This document shows positions 11,113 to 20,537 of a stretch of DNA of 64,000 bases, piece after piece. Numbering within the stretch: the stretch's first letter is position 1; every line of letters begins with the position of its first letter. Below the pieces are notes generated by a model. The model was given only the letters and a program-made list of their open reading frames with translations. It ran no database searches and was not told the origin of the DNA. The DNA lies in the NCBI RefSeq assembly GCF_000317285.1, contig NZ_AJLN01000074.1, forward strand, positions 16,265-80,264, read 5' to 3'. Both the position numbers and the translations under genes were made by a program. This stretch comes from Chlorogloeopsis fritschii PCC 6912 (lineage in GTDB: Bacteria > Cyanobacteriota > Cyanobacteriia > Cyanobacteriales > Nostocaceae).

Positions 11113-12060
11113 CTATGGCGTAGGGCTATGCAAGATATGATCGCCCAACAGGATAATGACTCCAGTCAGCACTAAACACGCAATTCCAGCTACACCAGCC
11201 AAAGGTTTTTTATTCTTACCTGTTACCCATTCCGAAGCTTGATCGGTATACTCAATCAGTTGTGCCGTGTCTAAGGTGGCGATCGCCCAAACCCATCCCG
11301 CGTGCAATCCCCAAGCCAAGCCCAACTTCCCACCGTCAGCAAACCTTGCTAGTACTAGTACCATTCCCATCAGCCACAATCCAGGTAGTTGGGGTATGGT
11401 TTCTCGTTGTTCCCATACTAAATGCAAGACAGCAAATATAAAACTAGAAATAACTGCTGCTCCCCAAATTTGGTAATCCTGCTCTAATTGCGTGAACAAA
11501 AAACCCCGAAAAACTAACTCTTCTACACCACCTACAAATAGAGCTATCAAAAAAATAGGTGAGGTAATAGATAATATTTGCTTGATATTAAACTCTTGAA
11601 ATTTACACCAACCCAGCCACAATTGCCAAGAAAATACAAAAGCTAGGCTCAGTACTCCTAAACTAAAACCCAGAGCTACAGAACCTAGCATTGAAATTTC
11701 AGCAATAACGCCGTAATCTAACAAAGATGTATCGGTAAGCCAACTCACTGCCCAAACAATGAATGGTGCTAGTAAGTAGAGCGATACGAGTAAAGGCAGC
11801 TTTTGGTGTGGAGGTAAAGGTTGGTGGGGTTGCCAGTTGAGGGCGATCGCCAATAATGCTGCCACTGGTAACCAACACCCTACCCAAATCGTGAAAAAAG
11901 CTATGACTACAATCAATCCTGGCACATTTTCCAGAAATGATTGTAAGGAATTGAGTGAAAACTCAAATAACGTTATCAAAATCATCAAAAACACGACAGA
12001 CTTCTTGCAATTATAATTTTTTGCTTGCAAAGAGAAAAGTTTTCTCTTTTGTCTGAGCAA
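11113..12060 (-). CDS. CPBP-family intramembrane metalloprotease (CAAX protease-like)
   Basis: Up to 315 residues with about seven to eight hydrophobic segments. The Abi/CPBP motifs are present: EELVFRGFLF (EExxxR), FIFAVLHLVWE and WGLHAGWVWA. The family includes eukaryotic CAAX prenyl proteases and bacterial membrane glutamic proteases; the substrate here is unknown. The first possible start is TTG (complement 12058-12060). An ATG at 11985 (MILITLFEF) would drop 25 residues and begin right at the first membrane segment, so the true start is uncertain. Confidence 0.85.
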   Translation of the reverse strand: MLRQKRKLFSLQAKNYNCKKSVVFLMILITLFEFSLNSLQSFLENVPGLIVVIAFFTIWVGCWLPVAALLAIALNWQPHQPLPPHQKLPLLVSLYLLAPFIVWAVSWLTDTSLLDYGVIAEISMLGSVALGFSLGVLSLAFVFSWQLWLGWCKFQEFNIKQILSITSPIFLIALFVGGVEELVFRGFLFTQLEQDYQIWGAAVISSFIFAVLHLVWEQRETIPQLPGLWLMGMVLVLARFADGGKLGLAWGLHAGWVWAIATLDTAQLIEYTDQASEWVTGKNKKPLAGVAGIACLVLTGVIILLGDHILHSPTP

Positions 12061-12300
12061 ATTTTAATTTCATTGGGTGTAGCGATGCGATCGCTTATTC
12101 AACACTCCAACTCAGCTACTTTTGCTCTACTCTTTTCTATTTTTGAGAACAAGCCTCTACCAAAATAGGTATTTTCTGCAAGAGGTCTAATCGTATTTCT
12201 CAGATTGAATAAATTTTCAGACTGCAGTAGCCAATTCCACTGGCTTTGGGGATAAGTTTTCCAGTATCCACTTTCAACTTATCCTGATCATCAGAAAAAT

Positions 12301-12744
12301 TTACTCATCTTCTTCGATGTCTTCCTCATCTTCTTCGATGTCTAAGTCTTCCTGAGTTCCCTTTTTATCGGTGTCAACTTGAATTAAGTGAATATGTTTG
12401 TATCCCAGCTTAATTTCAAATTCATCACCGGGCTGTAAACCCATTGCTTTGGTGTAAGTTGCACCAATTACAATCTGACCATTTTGATGAACACTAACCC
12501 GATAGGTAGGTTCGCGCCCGCGGCCATCTTTGGGTGCTTCTGGGCTTAAGGGAATTCCTCTCGCCGATAACAAAGCATCATAAAAATCGGTTAAATTGAC
12601 ACGAACCTGATTGTTTTTTGTAACTGTATAATAGCCACACTGTTTTGCTCTTTCTCTTCGTGGTAAATTGGAAAGCTCTTTGACTTTAGCAAGCAGTGCT
12701 TTGCCGGTTAATGGTGCGGTTGCAGTTTCAGTCATTACGCTCAA
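12301..12744 (-). CDS. cyAbrB-family transcriptional regulator
   Basis: The 147-residue protein contains PLTGKALLAKVKELSNLPRR, YYTVTKNNQVRVNLTDFYDA, the AbrB-like segment NGQIVIGATYTKAMGLQPGD and a strongly acidic tail. This is the cyanobacterial AbrB family, which has a C-terminal swapped-hairpin DNA-binding domain. Family members control nitrogen and carbon metabolism genes and, in Anabaena, heterocyst-related promoters. Translation could begin at the first ATG (MSVMTE) or three codons later. A 1.2-kb gene-free stretch lies upstream. Confidence 0.9.
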   Translation of the reverse strand: MSVMTETATAPLTGKALLAKVKELSNLPRRERAKQCGYYTVTKNNQVRVNLTDFYDALLSARGIPLSPEAPKDGRGREPTYRVSVHQNGQIVIGATYTKAMGLQPGDEFEIKLGYKHIHLIQVDTDKKGTQEDLDIEEDEEDIEEDE

Positions 12745-13945
12745 AATATCCTTAATCTCTCCAAACTATTCAAAGATGACGTCTCTTGCCAATATTTGGC
12801 TGTTCGAGATTTGTACAATGGTAATGTTAACCCTTATAAAGGGTAAATTCCCGTTTATCACAGACCATCAACCTCTTTTATGGTTGCCCATTATTTATAA
12901 GAGATTGTGGTTGCACAGGCATTAAATTTGCTGATTTTACGGCACTTTTAACCATCATTTGCCATTGAAAACGAAATACTTTTCTTTTTTGGCATTACTG
13001 TGACGGTGTAATTTTAAGCCAACTTTACAAAGGAGCTAAGTCCCACTACTACTATTTAGCCGTAGAACCAGAAATAGCAGGCTTGTGACTTTTGGTGCTT
13101 GCCTTTATTGCCCTTGAATCACAAGGTTTTCCATATGCACACTCTCAGCTTATAACAGCATAGTATTTGCATAAGGTTGACAGATATACACCTTTTTTAT
13201 CCTGCTAATTGAGACAACTTTTTTTGCGTCTCTAGACTACGAAGAAACAAAGCTGCATTAGCCGCTCTGATACGGCTATTTGTACTGGTTTTGTTACCTC
13301 GTAATTATTATATTAAATACTAACATGCAATAATAATAGCAAAATTATTGTTTAAGTTTGAATTAATTTTACTGCTATACTTTAATATCTTAATAACTGG
13401 CCTTAGGAAGACAAAAAGCGGTGAGGATTTTCCTCCCGCTTTATTACCGTTGTAAGTATTGTGGCTTAGATTTTATAAAAATTCATGTAAATTAGACGAG
13501 CAGTTTTGGCAATCTGAGTTACATTATCAAGCTTGTTGATTGAGAAGAGGCAAAAAAACTATCGTAGTATTCTGCCCTTTATTCATTAGCCAAGATGTTG
13601 ATCAAAAGCTTCAACAATTCTACATAACCAAAAAATGGTACTTTGCAACCTATTAATACATTTTTCCTATAGCGGGTTTACTTTTGTTAGCATCAACATA
13701 CAGTTATATCCTTAGGCAACTGGTGTGGATGTTGACAAAACTGTCGTAAACCCCATTTAGAGGTTATACAACTAGATTTTTTATGCAGATCCTCAAACAA
13801 GAATCAGTAGCCCTGAAACGATCAGTATATTAACAGCTAGCTTGGAATTATGGGCGGCAACGGCATAGCTGATAGGGTGAGGAAGTAGCTTGTAGAAATA
13901 AATTTTGATCCAGATGTAGTGGTTTCAAGACATAGGTTTATGGTA
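12745..13945. other. 1.2-kb gene-free region, possible small RNA locus
   Basis: No ORF with family features was found. Two structured places stand out. One is a 7-bp inverted repeat, CTTGTGA (13082-13088) with TCACAAG (13119-13125). The other is a strong hairpin at 13415-13442, with a T run on the minus-strand side. The region must also hold the upstream signals of cyAbrB and sdhB. A non-coding RNA is possible but unproven. Confidence 0.4.
13415..13442 (-). terminator. Intrinsic-terminator-like hairpin
   Basis: Arms AAAGCGG/GAGGA and TCCTC/CCGCTTT enclose a TTT loop with a single bulged T. Read on the minus strand, the stem is followed by a run of five U, the better terminator orientation. 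No recognised gene ends here, so it may terminate an unannotated minus-strand transcript arising between here and sdhB. Confidence 0.45.
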
Positions 13946-14956
13946 ATGGAAGTACTTTTTAAGGTTATTCGACAACAAAAAAATTCTTCTCCTGTCGTAC
14001 AAACTTACCTTTTACAGGTGGAACCGGGCAATACAATCTTAGATTGCCTGAATCGGATTAAATGGGAACAAGATGGAACTTTAGCGTTTCGTAAAAATTG
14101 CCGTAATACGATTTGTGGTAGCTGTGCCATGCGAATCAACGGGCGTTCAGCTTTAGCTTGTAAGGAAAATGTTGGCAGTGAAATTGCCAGATTACAACAG
14201 CTAGCACTACTAAAAAATAGCGCAAATAACATTCCAGAAATCACAATTGCTCCACTTGGCAATATGCCTGTGATTAAAGATTTAGTAGTGGATATGAGCA
14301 ATTTTTGGAACAATCTAGAGGCGATCGCTCCTTATGTGAGTAGTGCTGCTAGGCAAGTACCAGAAAGAGAATTTTTACAAACACCACAACAGCGATCGCG
14401 TCTGGATCAAACCGGTAATTGTATTATGTGTGGAGCTTGCTTTTCTGAGTGTAATGCCTTTGAAGTCAATCCTGATTTTGTTGGCCCCCATGCTTTAGCC
14501 AAAGCTTACCGGATGGTGGAAGACTCCCGCGATAGCGAAACAGAAACTCGTTTAGAAAAATACAACGAAGGAACAAAAGGAGTTTGGGGTTGTACCCGTT
14601 GCTTATACTGCAACTCCGTTTGTCCAATGGATGTAGCTCCACTCGATCAAATCACCAAAATTAAACAAGAAATTCTTGATCGCAAACAAAAAAGCGACAG
14701 CCGTTCCATTCGCCATCGCAAAGTCTTAATCGAGCTAGTCAAAGAAGGTGGCTGGATTGATGAGAGGCAATTTGGTTTACAAGTGGTTGGTAACTACTTT
14801 AAAGATTTAAGAGGATTGCTTGGTATTGTACCCCTTGGTTTGCGAATGGTTGCTAGGGGCAAATTTCCTCTATCATTTGAACCTTCAGAAGGTGCAGGAC
14901 AAGTGCGATCGCTAATCGAAGCAGTGCAGAAAGAGGAAGTAGGGATTAGGGATTAG
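13946..14956 (+). CDS. sdhB: Succinate dehydrogenase/fumarate reductase iron-sulfur subunit
   Basis: The N-terminal 2Fe-2S ferredoxin-like domain has CRNTICGSCAM plus a distal Cys in ALACKENV. The C-terminal part has two cluster motifs, CIMCGACFSEC and CTRCLYCNSVCP, as in SdhB. The subunit carries electrons from the flavoprotein toward quinone at the thylakoid or plasma membrane. I prefer the ATG at 13946 (MEVLFKVIRQQ, 336 residues), which has AGG nine bases upstream. GTG 13919 and ATG 13940 are alternatives. No sdhA is adjacent, as is common in cyanobacteria. The stop codon lies inside a GGGATTAGG heptamer array, so the last residues (GIRD) are repeat-derived. Confidence 0.93.
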   Translation: MEVLFKVIRQQKNSSPVVQTYLLQVEPGNTILDCLNRIKWEQDGTLAFRKNCRNTICGSCAMRINGRSALACKENVGSEIARLQQLALLKNSANNIPEITIAPLGNMPVIKDLVVDMSNFWNNLEAIAPYVSSAARQVPEREFLQTPQQRSRLDQTGNCIMCGACFSECNAFEVNPDFVGPHALAKAYRMVEDSRDSETETRLEKYNEGTKGVWGCTRCLYCNSVCPMDVAPLDQITKIKQEILDRKQKSDSRSIRHRKVLIELVKEGGWIDERQFGLQVVGNYFKDLRGLLGIVPLGLRMVARGKFPLSFEPSEGAGQVRSLIEAVQKEEVGIRD

Positions 14957-15035
14957 GGACTAGGGACTAGGGGATAGGAAATCTTTAATTTCTAGCCTCT
15001 AGCCTCTAGCCTCTAGCCTCTACCTCTAGCCCCTA
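14938..15035. repeat. Palindromic heptamer-repeat element between convergent genes
   Basis: GGGATTAGGGATTAGGGACTA units run into AAATCTTTAATTT and then five TAGCCTC-type units. It has the same architecture as 876-956 and 5783-5881. It fills the gap between sdhB and the convergent lipoprotein gene and supplies the sdhB stop codon. Confidence 0.7.
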
Positions 15036-15037
15036 TC

Positions 15038-15565
15038 TCACCGCGGATCTTGAGGTATGTTCAATGGCTGCCCTGAACTGTTATAGACTAAAATATCCCA
15101 TTGCCCATTGTTACTGTACTCAAAAGCAATTCTGCTGCCATCAGCGCTGATGGTGGGATTGCGAACTTCTGCTTGTAGGTTGGCAGTTAAATTGCGTGAT
15201 TGCCTTGTTTCTCGGTCGTACAAGAAAATAGCTGTTCTTCCTTGACGAGAAGCAGCAAAAACAATATAGCGACCATTATCTGAAATACTGGGATGAGAGG
15301 CGATCGCATCAAAGGAATTTAAGCCAGGTAAATCAATTAAACTGCGAGTCACCATATCAAACATATAGACATCTTGGCTGCCTCGTCGATCGGAAGCAAA
15401 AACAATAAATCTTCCAGAAACTTGCGGCGTTAATTCTGAAGCAGTACTATTAAGACTTCTTCCTCCGGGATCAAAAGGGTAACTCAAAAGACGGGGATAG
15501 CCACCACAGCCATTTAATATAGTTGTTAGAGTAAGTATAGGTAGAAAAATATAGGGTTTAGTCAT
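15038..15565 (-). CDS. TolB-like beta-propeller lipoprotein (paralogue 1)
   Basis: The 175-residue protein has a lipoprotein signal with Cys at about residue 20 (TILNGCGGYP). Three PD40/WD40-like blades follow, each with the pattern GRFIVFASDRRG, GRYIVFAASRQG or SRIAFEYSNNG. Such propellers bind protein or glycan partners in the periplasm; the partner is unknown. Its downstream-oriented twin is at 15815-16375. The start codon lies within a run of ATGACCA heptamers, so the repeat supplies the initiation site. No Shine-Dalgarno sequence is evident. Confidence 0.8.
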   Translation of the reverse strand: MTKPYIFLPILTLTTILNGCGGYPRLLSYPFDPGGRSLNSTASELTPQVSGRFIVFASDRRGSQDVYMFDMVTRSLIDLPGLNSFDAIASHPSISDNGRYIVFAASRQGRTAIFLYDRETRQSRNLTANLQAEVRNPTISADGSRIAFEYSNNGQWDILVYNSSGQPLNIPQDPR

Positions 15566-15814
15566 TGGTCATTGGTCATTTGTTTAGTAGGGGAGGCAGC
15601 GCGCCCTTGGAGGTTCCCCGAAGGCGGAGCGTCTCCGGCTCCGCTCCGTTATAGCGACTGCCGTGCGGGTTTATATAATGATTTCATTATCTTAGAGAGA
15701 TTACTGTTAAAACCCGCCCGTACAGTGGTTAGTAGTTAGTGGTTAGTAGTTCTCTCCTCATCTTCCCAGTCCCCCTGCTCCCCTGCTCCCCTTGCCCCCC
15801 TCTCCCCCTCCTCC
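15566..15814. repeat. Cluster of nested dispersed repeats
   Basis: TTGGTCA-type heptamers (15570-15590) are followed by a GC-rich block with GGTTCCCCGAAGGCGGAGC. Then comes a TIR-like pair, GTGCGGGTTT (15663-15672) and AAACCCGCCCGTACAG (15709-15725), related to the elements at 18478-18550 and 23855-23928. A pyrimidine-rich CTCCCCTGCTCCCC tract closes the cluster. No gene is visible. Confidence 0.6.
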
Positions 15815-16375
15815 TCAAGGCGGTGGAGTTATAGTTGCACCATTAGGAATATCTAACTCAATATTGGGGCCTCGGTCTAGTACTTCAATATCCCACTGAC
15901 CGCGGCTAGCGCTTTCAAAGACTACATAGCGCCCATTGGGGCTGATATTAGGATTTCTAATCCAACCGCGGTAGATGGGAGTGAGGATTTGCGAATTTTG
16001 TGTAGCGCGATCGTAAAGCGCTACCACTGGTCTACCTTGGTCACTAGTAATATAAGCAATATAACGTCCGTTGTAGCTAAGGCTTGGACTTTCGGCAATT
16101 GTCTCAGGACGATTTAAACGGGGCGTACGCACAAAAGTTTGCTGCTGCAAATCGTAAAGCAGTATCTGGTGAGAACCATTTCGATTAGATACAAATGCCA
16201 CAAAGCGCCCATTTCCACTCAAAGTCGGCTGTGCTTCAGTGTAGCGACTGTTAACAGAAGTGGGGCCAATAGGAATATTCTCGGAACTACAAGATATAAG
16301 CAAACTTGCCAATCCAAAAATGAGACTCCAATGAATTTGTCTTTGGAGCCAAAATCTAGGTGTAATTTTTTTCAC
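15815..16375 (-). CDS. TolB-like beta-propeller lipoprotein (paralogue 2)
   Basis: The 186-residue protein has a lipoprotein signal (LIFGLASLLISCSSEN; Cys at about 29) and three PD40-type blades, GRFVAFVSNRNG, GRYIAYITSDQG and GRYVVFESASRG. Residues around RQSRNLT in paralogue 1 match QNSQILT here, and both end in an NGQWDI/RGQWDI blade. The two genes are therefore a tandem duplication, now separated by a repeat cluster. The proline-rich end (ATITPPP) is next to a pyrimidine repeat tract. The function is unknown beyond periplasmic binding. Confidence 0.8.
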   Translation of the reverse strand: MKKITPRFWLQRQIHWSLIFGLASLLISCSSENIPIGPTSVNSRYTEAQPTLSGNGRFVAFVSNRNGSHQILLYDLQQQTFVRTPRLNRPETIAESPSLSYNGRYIAYITSDQGRPVVALYDRATQNSQILTPIYRGWIRNPNISPNGRYVVFESASRGQWDIEVLDRGPNIELDIPNGATITPPP

Positions 16376-16421
16376 CTCACCTGTTTTCCGTTACCTTTTT
16401 GCAACCTCCACCTTAGTTTAT

Positions 16422-17342
16422 TTAAACATCATCAAAATTTACCGAATTATCTGGCTCTTCTTCTGAACTTTTTACTGGTTTGTATTCTACATAGTCAGTA
16501 GGTATGACATCGTCATCAACTCGCTCTGGTCGAGATTCTGGACTGCTCGATGGACGACGTCTTCTCGGTGGTCTTGATGTAGTATCAGCTACATCATCAC
16601 TGCGACTTTCTGGACGGAAAGAACCGTTGTTACTACGCCGAGGAGGTTTTCTTTCTTCGCTCGTTGGGCTATCCCAATCATCAACTTTTCTGCTGGAAGT
16701 ACCCCAATCATCTTCAACTCTCTCAGGAGTGCGCTTTGTAGGACGCGTAGTACCACGTCTGCGCTGTCTATCTGTCAATTCTGGTCTTTCACTTACATTG
16801 CGGCGCTCTGGGCGACGGGGAGATTCTTCTTCATATAAATCTTCGCGAGAAGAACGGTTTTCTCTGCTACCTGGAATGCGCGGACGGGGCCGTTCCTCCT
16901 CATATTCGTCATCATAAGGTAGTGGATCGTATTCATAGTCCACCTGAGCCTTATAGGGAGATCTTTTTTCATATTTATAGCGATTGCTAACCTCTCGCTC
17001 ATCGTCCACAATTGGTGTATTGCGCTTGGCTTGCTGAGTCGCAATTCCCCGCAGGCGAATACTTTCGACAGCAAAAAATACTGTTGAGCCAACTAAAAGC
17101 AACTGACCAAATTGTAGAATTGGGTCTAGACGCCAGCCTTGGAAAATAAGAATAAAGCCGCATAGCAAGCCGACAGCAGCAAAAAATATATCCTGATCTC
17201 GTGATAGTTCTGGACGTACAGTGCGGAGAAAATAAAGTGCTGCTCCAGCCACAGCTAGGAAAATTCCTAAAATACTGGCTGAGTTCGCTCCAAAATTTAC
17301 TTGAGCCAGAACACTCGCTGAGTTCAGCCAAAAAGTTATCAT
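16422..17342 (-). CDS. ycf66: Ycf66 family protein
   Basis: The 306-residue protein has its first ~100 residues carrying three hydrophobic segments (SILGIFLAVAGAALYFL, DIFFAAVGLLCGFILIF, GQLLLVGSTVFFAVESI), the conserved Ycf66 domain. The remaining ~200 residues are highly charged, Arg/Glu/Pro/Ser-rich and likely disordered. Ycf66 is conserved in cyanobacteria and some plastids and its function is not established. It lies just downstream of psbX on the same strand, an arrangement I recall from other cyanobacteria. Confidence 0.9.
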   Translation of the reverse strand: MITFWLNSASVLAQVNFGANSASILGIFLAVAGAALYFLRTVRPELSRDQDIFFAAVGLLCGFILIFQGWRLDPILQFGQLLLVGSTVFFAVESIRLRGIATQQAKRNTPIVDDEREVSNRYKYEKRSPYKAQVDYEYDPLPYDDEYEEERPRPRIPGSRENRSSREDLYEEESPRRPERRNVSERPELTDRQRRRGTTRPTKRTPERVEDDWGTSSRKVDDWDSPTSEERKPPRRSNNGSFRPESRSDDVADTTSRPPRRRRPSSSPESRPERVDDDVIPTDYVEYKPVKSSEEEPDNSVNFDDV

Positions 17343-17418
17343 TGTTCTTTTCCCAATATCAAATCTATTGTTATCCGGTCAGAATTTAAATCTCTACTCT
17401 AACAAGACATAAATATAT

Positions 17419-17494
17419 TGTAGAGACGCGAAACTCATAGTAGCGCCGTAGCAGAGTTTGTATCCGCCCGTGCGACTGCGATCGCGTCTCTACA
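17419..17494. mobile_element. 76-bp MITE-like element with 13-bp terminal inverted repeats
   Basis: TGTAGAGACGCGA at 17419-17431 is matched exactly by its reverse complement at 17482-17494. The interior contains no ORF. The size and perfect ends are typical of a miniature inverted-repeat element. It lies between psbX and ycf66 and could affect read-through between them. Confidence 0.6.
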
Positions 17495-17636
17495 TTATCA
17501 CCCAAAGTTAAAAAGCCATTATCTGCCAGTTTGGTTTGATTTACCTTCAGCACAGATAAATTGCAAAATGTCAGCAATTAAGCAATTGACTGACTCACAA
17601 GTAGTTTTGAGAGTCAAATTGACTCCCACTAGATAA

Positions 17637-17756
17637 TTAAGAACGCTGAATTTTATCTCTTTGGCTAATCAAAATCAATCCCACAGTAGCAGGGATAACG
17701 ACAATTACAGTACCCCAAACAAGGCTCCAAAGAAAATTTGCTAAAGAAGGCGTCAT
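17637..17756 (-). CDS. psbX: Photosystem II protein PsbX
   Basis: A 39-residue ORF starts at an ATG (complement 17754-17756) and ends in TAA. It reads MTPSLANFLWSLVWGTVIVV and continues IPATVGLILISQRDKIQRS. One transmembrane helix with the MTPSL(A/S)NFLWSLV opening is characteristic of PsbX, a single-span subunit near cytochrome b559 and the QB site that affects plastoquinone turnover. Its location upstream of ycf66 supports the call. Confidence 0.93.
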   Translation of the reverse strand: MTPSLANFLWSLVWGTVIVVIPATVGLILISQRDKIQRS

Positions 17757-18137
17757 AGTTTTCAACCTTTTTTTACAGTCTTCATCTTAATTTTAATGGT
17801 CTATCACACCGTTCGAGCACAACCATACGCATCTGTACTAGTTGTTGACTCATGATGATGTGTTAGAGTCAAACCGCAATTCTGCTATTAGCATTGAACT
17901 GATTTTACTACGGGGAATTGATTCTCCAATGAGCTTTTGGTCTCCAATTTGTGGTCACTAAACTTACTTGCTACCTTGACTCATCATATAATTGACAGCC
18001 CTTGCACCTAAGTTCTTTCATCTTTACGAGCAGGGGACAACATTTAGTTAAAATAGTATTGGAATAGCTTTACAAAGCTTAAAGATTTTCGGCTTTCCCC
18101 CTGGTTTTTCTTCACAAAGAGTGAGAAGCAACAGACA
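17757..18137. other. Divergent intergenic region, psbX and the YggT gene
   Basis: 381 bases with no gene visible. A TTGACA-like hexamer sits at 17992-17997, but no convincing -10 partner follows at the usual spacing, so I do not call a promoter. Confidence 0.4.
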
Positions 18138-18431
18138 ATGACTGGCGTTAACCTTACTGCTTGGATTCTCGGTCTCAGCTTGGGACTGATGACACTTTTG
18201 TTTATTTTCCGCATAGTTCTAACTTGGTATCCCCAAGCCGATTTAAATCGTTTTCCTTTGAATTTAGTCGCTTGGCCAACAGAACCATTTTTAGTACCAA
18301 TGCGAAAGTTGATACCACCTCTAGGGGGAGTAGACATTACACCCATTATTTGGGTTGGCATCTTCAGTTTAGTGAGAGAAATTCTCCTTGGGCAGCAAGG
18401 GCTATTGACTATGATGTCTAGGGTAAATTAG
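18138..18431 (+). CDS. YggT/Ycf19 family membrane protein
   Basis: The 97-residue protein has two hydrophobic segments (AWILGLSLGLMTLLFIFRIVL and DITPIIWVGIFSLVREILL). Between them is the family core WYPQADLNRFP and PTEPFLVPMRKLIPPLGGVD. YggT/Ycf19 proteins are conserved in cyanobacteria and plastids. Relatives have been linked to cytochrome b6 maturation, thylakoid organisation or division, so no exact role is assigned. The gene is divergent from psbX and is followed by TTGGTCA-type repeats. Confidence 0.9.
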   Translation: MTGVNLTAWILGLSLGLMTLLFIFRIVLTWYPQADLNRFPLNLVAWPTEPFLVPMRKLIPPLGGVDITPIIWVGIFSLVREILLGQQGLLTMMSRVN

Positions 18432-18439
18432 GGATGGGT

Positions 18440-18560
18440 TAGTGGTTAGTCAATAGTCATTGGTCATTAGTCATTAGTAGGGGCGAGTTTTGTTGATTAT
18501 ATGAACCGTTAAAAATGACAATTTATCTTTTAAACCCACCCGTACAGTCGTTAGTAGTTC
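18440..18560. mobile_element. MITE-like dispersed element, copy A, flanked by heptamer repeats
   Basis: The core (about 18478-18550) reads GGGGCGAGTTTTGTTGATTA through to TTTAAACCCACCCGTACAG. It is almost identical to the reverse complement of 23855-23928. Its terminal inverted repeats carry one substitution at each end (CGAG for CGGG and CCACCC for CCGCCC). Heptamer repeats of the GTCATTA/GTTAGTA type flank it on both sides. Confidence 0.65.
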
Positions 18561-18616
18561 TCCCCATCCCCTCTGCCGCTGAAGCTCCTCTGCCCCCTTA
18601 TCCCCTTCAAGTGCCC

Positions 18617-19960
18617 CTAGCCTTGAAGTTCCTGTACGAAATTAGTGTAGATATTACCCTGTAAAAATTGTGGGTTTTCCATAATTTTTTGATGGAATCC
18701 AATAGTGGTAGGTAGCCCTGTAATTGCACATTCCCGCAGTGCTCGTTTCATACGGGTAATAGCTGCAGAACGGTCTGGTGCCCAAACAATTAGCTTACCA
18801 ATGAGAGAGTCATAATATGGAGGAATTTGATAATCAGTATAGACGTGGGAGTCAATTCTCACTCCAGGGCCTCCAGGCGGCAGATAACCACTGATCCTAC
18901 CCGGAGAAGGGCGAAAGTCATGGTCGGGATCTTCGGCGTTGATCCGGCATTCGATCGCATGACCCCTTAAGATTACTTGATCTTGAGTCAACTTTAGTCT
19001 TTCTCCTTGAGCAACGCGGATTTGCTCAACAACCAAGTCTACTCCAGTAATCATTTCGGTTACCGGATGCTCAACTTGAATCCGCGTATTCATTTCCATA
19101 AAGTAAAAATTTCCAGATTTATCTAAGAGAAACTCAATTGTTCCTGCTCCCGTGTAGTTGATAAACTGGGTTGCTTTGACTGCTGCTTGTCCCATCTTTT
19201 CTCGCAAGTCTGAGTCAAGAGCAGGGCTGGGTGCTTCTTCTAACAGCTTTTGGTTGCGGCGCTGAATCGAGCAATCTCGCTCGCCCAAGTGGATAACGTT
19301 ACCATAGTTATCCGCTAAAACTTGAAATTCTATGTGGCGGGGACGTTCGATAAATTTTTCTAAATATACCCCAGAATTACCAAATGCTGCTCCTGCTTCG
19401 CCCTGGGCTGCTTGAAAGCATTTCACAAATTCGTTTTCCGATCGCACCAAGCGCATACCCTTGCCGCCACCACCGGCTGTAGCTTTAATCATGACGGGGT
19501 AACCAATTTTTCTGGCGATCGCTAATCCTTCTTTTTCTGACTCTATCAAACCTTCACTACCCGGTACGGTTGGCACTCCTGCCTTTTGCATTGTTTCTTT
19601 AGCTGTAGATTTATCACCCATTAACCGGATTGCTTCCGGAGACGGGCCGATAAAAGCAATGTGATGATCTGCACAAATTTCTGCAAATCGGGCATTTTCT
19701 GCCAAAAAACCATAACCGGGATGGATAGCACTGGCATTACGAGTTAAGGCGGCAGCAATAATATTGGGAATATTCAAATAACTTTTACTACTGGCAGGAT
19801 CGCCAATGCAAACCGCTTCATCAGCAAGTTGGACATGGAGCGCATTACGGTCAACGGTGGAGTGTACCGCGACAGTCGCAATTCCCATTTCTTCACAAGC
19901 CCGGAGAATGCGAAGCGCGATTTCTCCCCGATTAGCAATTAATATCTTGTCAAACTTCAT
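18617..19960 (-). CDS. accC: Acetyl-CoA carboxylase biotin carboxylase subunit
   Basis: The 447-residue protein is full length. It has the N-terminal [21 protein letters not shown], the ATP-grasp glycine-rich loop [31 protein letters not shown], the metal and biotin site segment [18 protein letters not shown], and [13 protein letters not shown]. It carboxylates biotin on AccB with ATP and bicarbonate, the first step of fatty-acid synthesis in the cytosol. As in other cyanobacteria it stands apart from accA, accB and accD. Confidence 0.97.
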   Translation of the reverse strand: MKFDKILIANRGEIALRILRACEEMGIATVAVHSTVDRNALHVQLADEAVCIGDPASSKSYLNIPNIIAAALTRNASAIHPGYGFLAENARFAEICADHHIAFIGPSPEAIRLMGDKSTAKETMQKAGVPTVPGSEGLIESEKEGLAIARKIGYPVMIKATAGGGGKGMRLVRSENEFVKCFQAAQGEAGAAFGNSGVYLEKFIERPRHIEFQVLADNYGNVIHLGERDCSIQRRNQKLLEEAPSPALDSDLREKMGQAAVKATQFINYTGAGTIEFLLDKSGNFYFMEMNTRIQVEHPVTEMITGVDLVVEQIRVAQGERLKLTQDQVILRGHAIECRINAEDPDHDFRPSPGRISGYLPPGGPGVRIDSHVYTDYQIPPYYDSLIGKLIVWAPDRSAAITRMKRALRECAITGLPTTIGFHQKIMENPQFLQGNIYTNFVQELQG

Positions 19961-20456
19961 CTTCTAGCTTTCGATATCAGTTTAGTAAATTGACAATTTC
20001 TCCCGGCAATTTTGAAACAACGCTTTCGCCTGATTTCACATTATGACAGGAGATGACCAAGTCCAATCCATTGGCTTCACTGCTTTTACGGGTTTTACCA
20101 GACTACCAACACATTATGCTGGTCTTTCCCGCTCCAGAATGATTAAGGCGCACCGTGCATCAACAGTGTACCTAACTTCTGTGTTGCATCTACCGAGTTG
20201 TGGCTGTACCCCTTTTTAATATCACTTCGATGCTATTTTGCTGTCAGTAAGCGGCTTGTATCCAATTATTCGGGCAGCTTTTATCACTGTTCCTTCGCTC
20301 AGAGTTGTCTGTGTTTTCCCAAACCTGTTTCCTACCTCAAGGGCGATCATCATGTCAAAGATTTTGTGCATATGGATCGTTGATTTTTTGAAATACCTAA
20401 GTATGACTCCACTATAAATATTTTTTTGTGCTATATTTGATATTCAGCAAAACCTT
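19961..20456. other. Gene-free region between accC and tRNA-Leu
   Basis: No ORF here has protein-family features or a supported start. It presumably contains the accC promoter (leftward) and the tRNA promoter (rightward). I see no recognisable structured RNA. Confidence 0.4.
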
Positions 20457-20537
20457 GCGGATGTGGCGGAATTGGTATACGCGCACGTTTGAGGGGCGTG
20501 TGGCTTTGCCTTGCGAGTTCGAGTCTCGCCATCCGCA
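20457..20537 (+). tRNA. tRNA-Leu (anticodon GAG)
   Basis: Acceptor arms GCGGATG (20457-20463) and CATCCGC (20530-20536) pair fully, with discriminator A at 20537 and no encoded CCA. The anticodon stem CACGT/GCGTG encloses TTGAGGG, giving anticodon GAG for CUC/CUU leucine codons. A long variable arm (GGCTTTGCC region) and the T-loop GTTCGAGTC are as expected for a class II tRNA. Confidence 0.96.
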
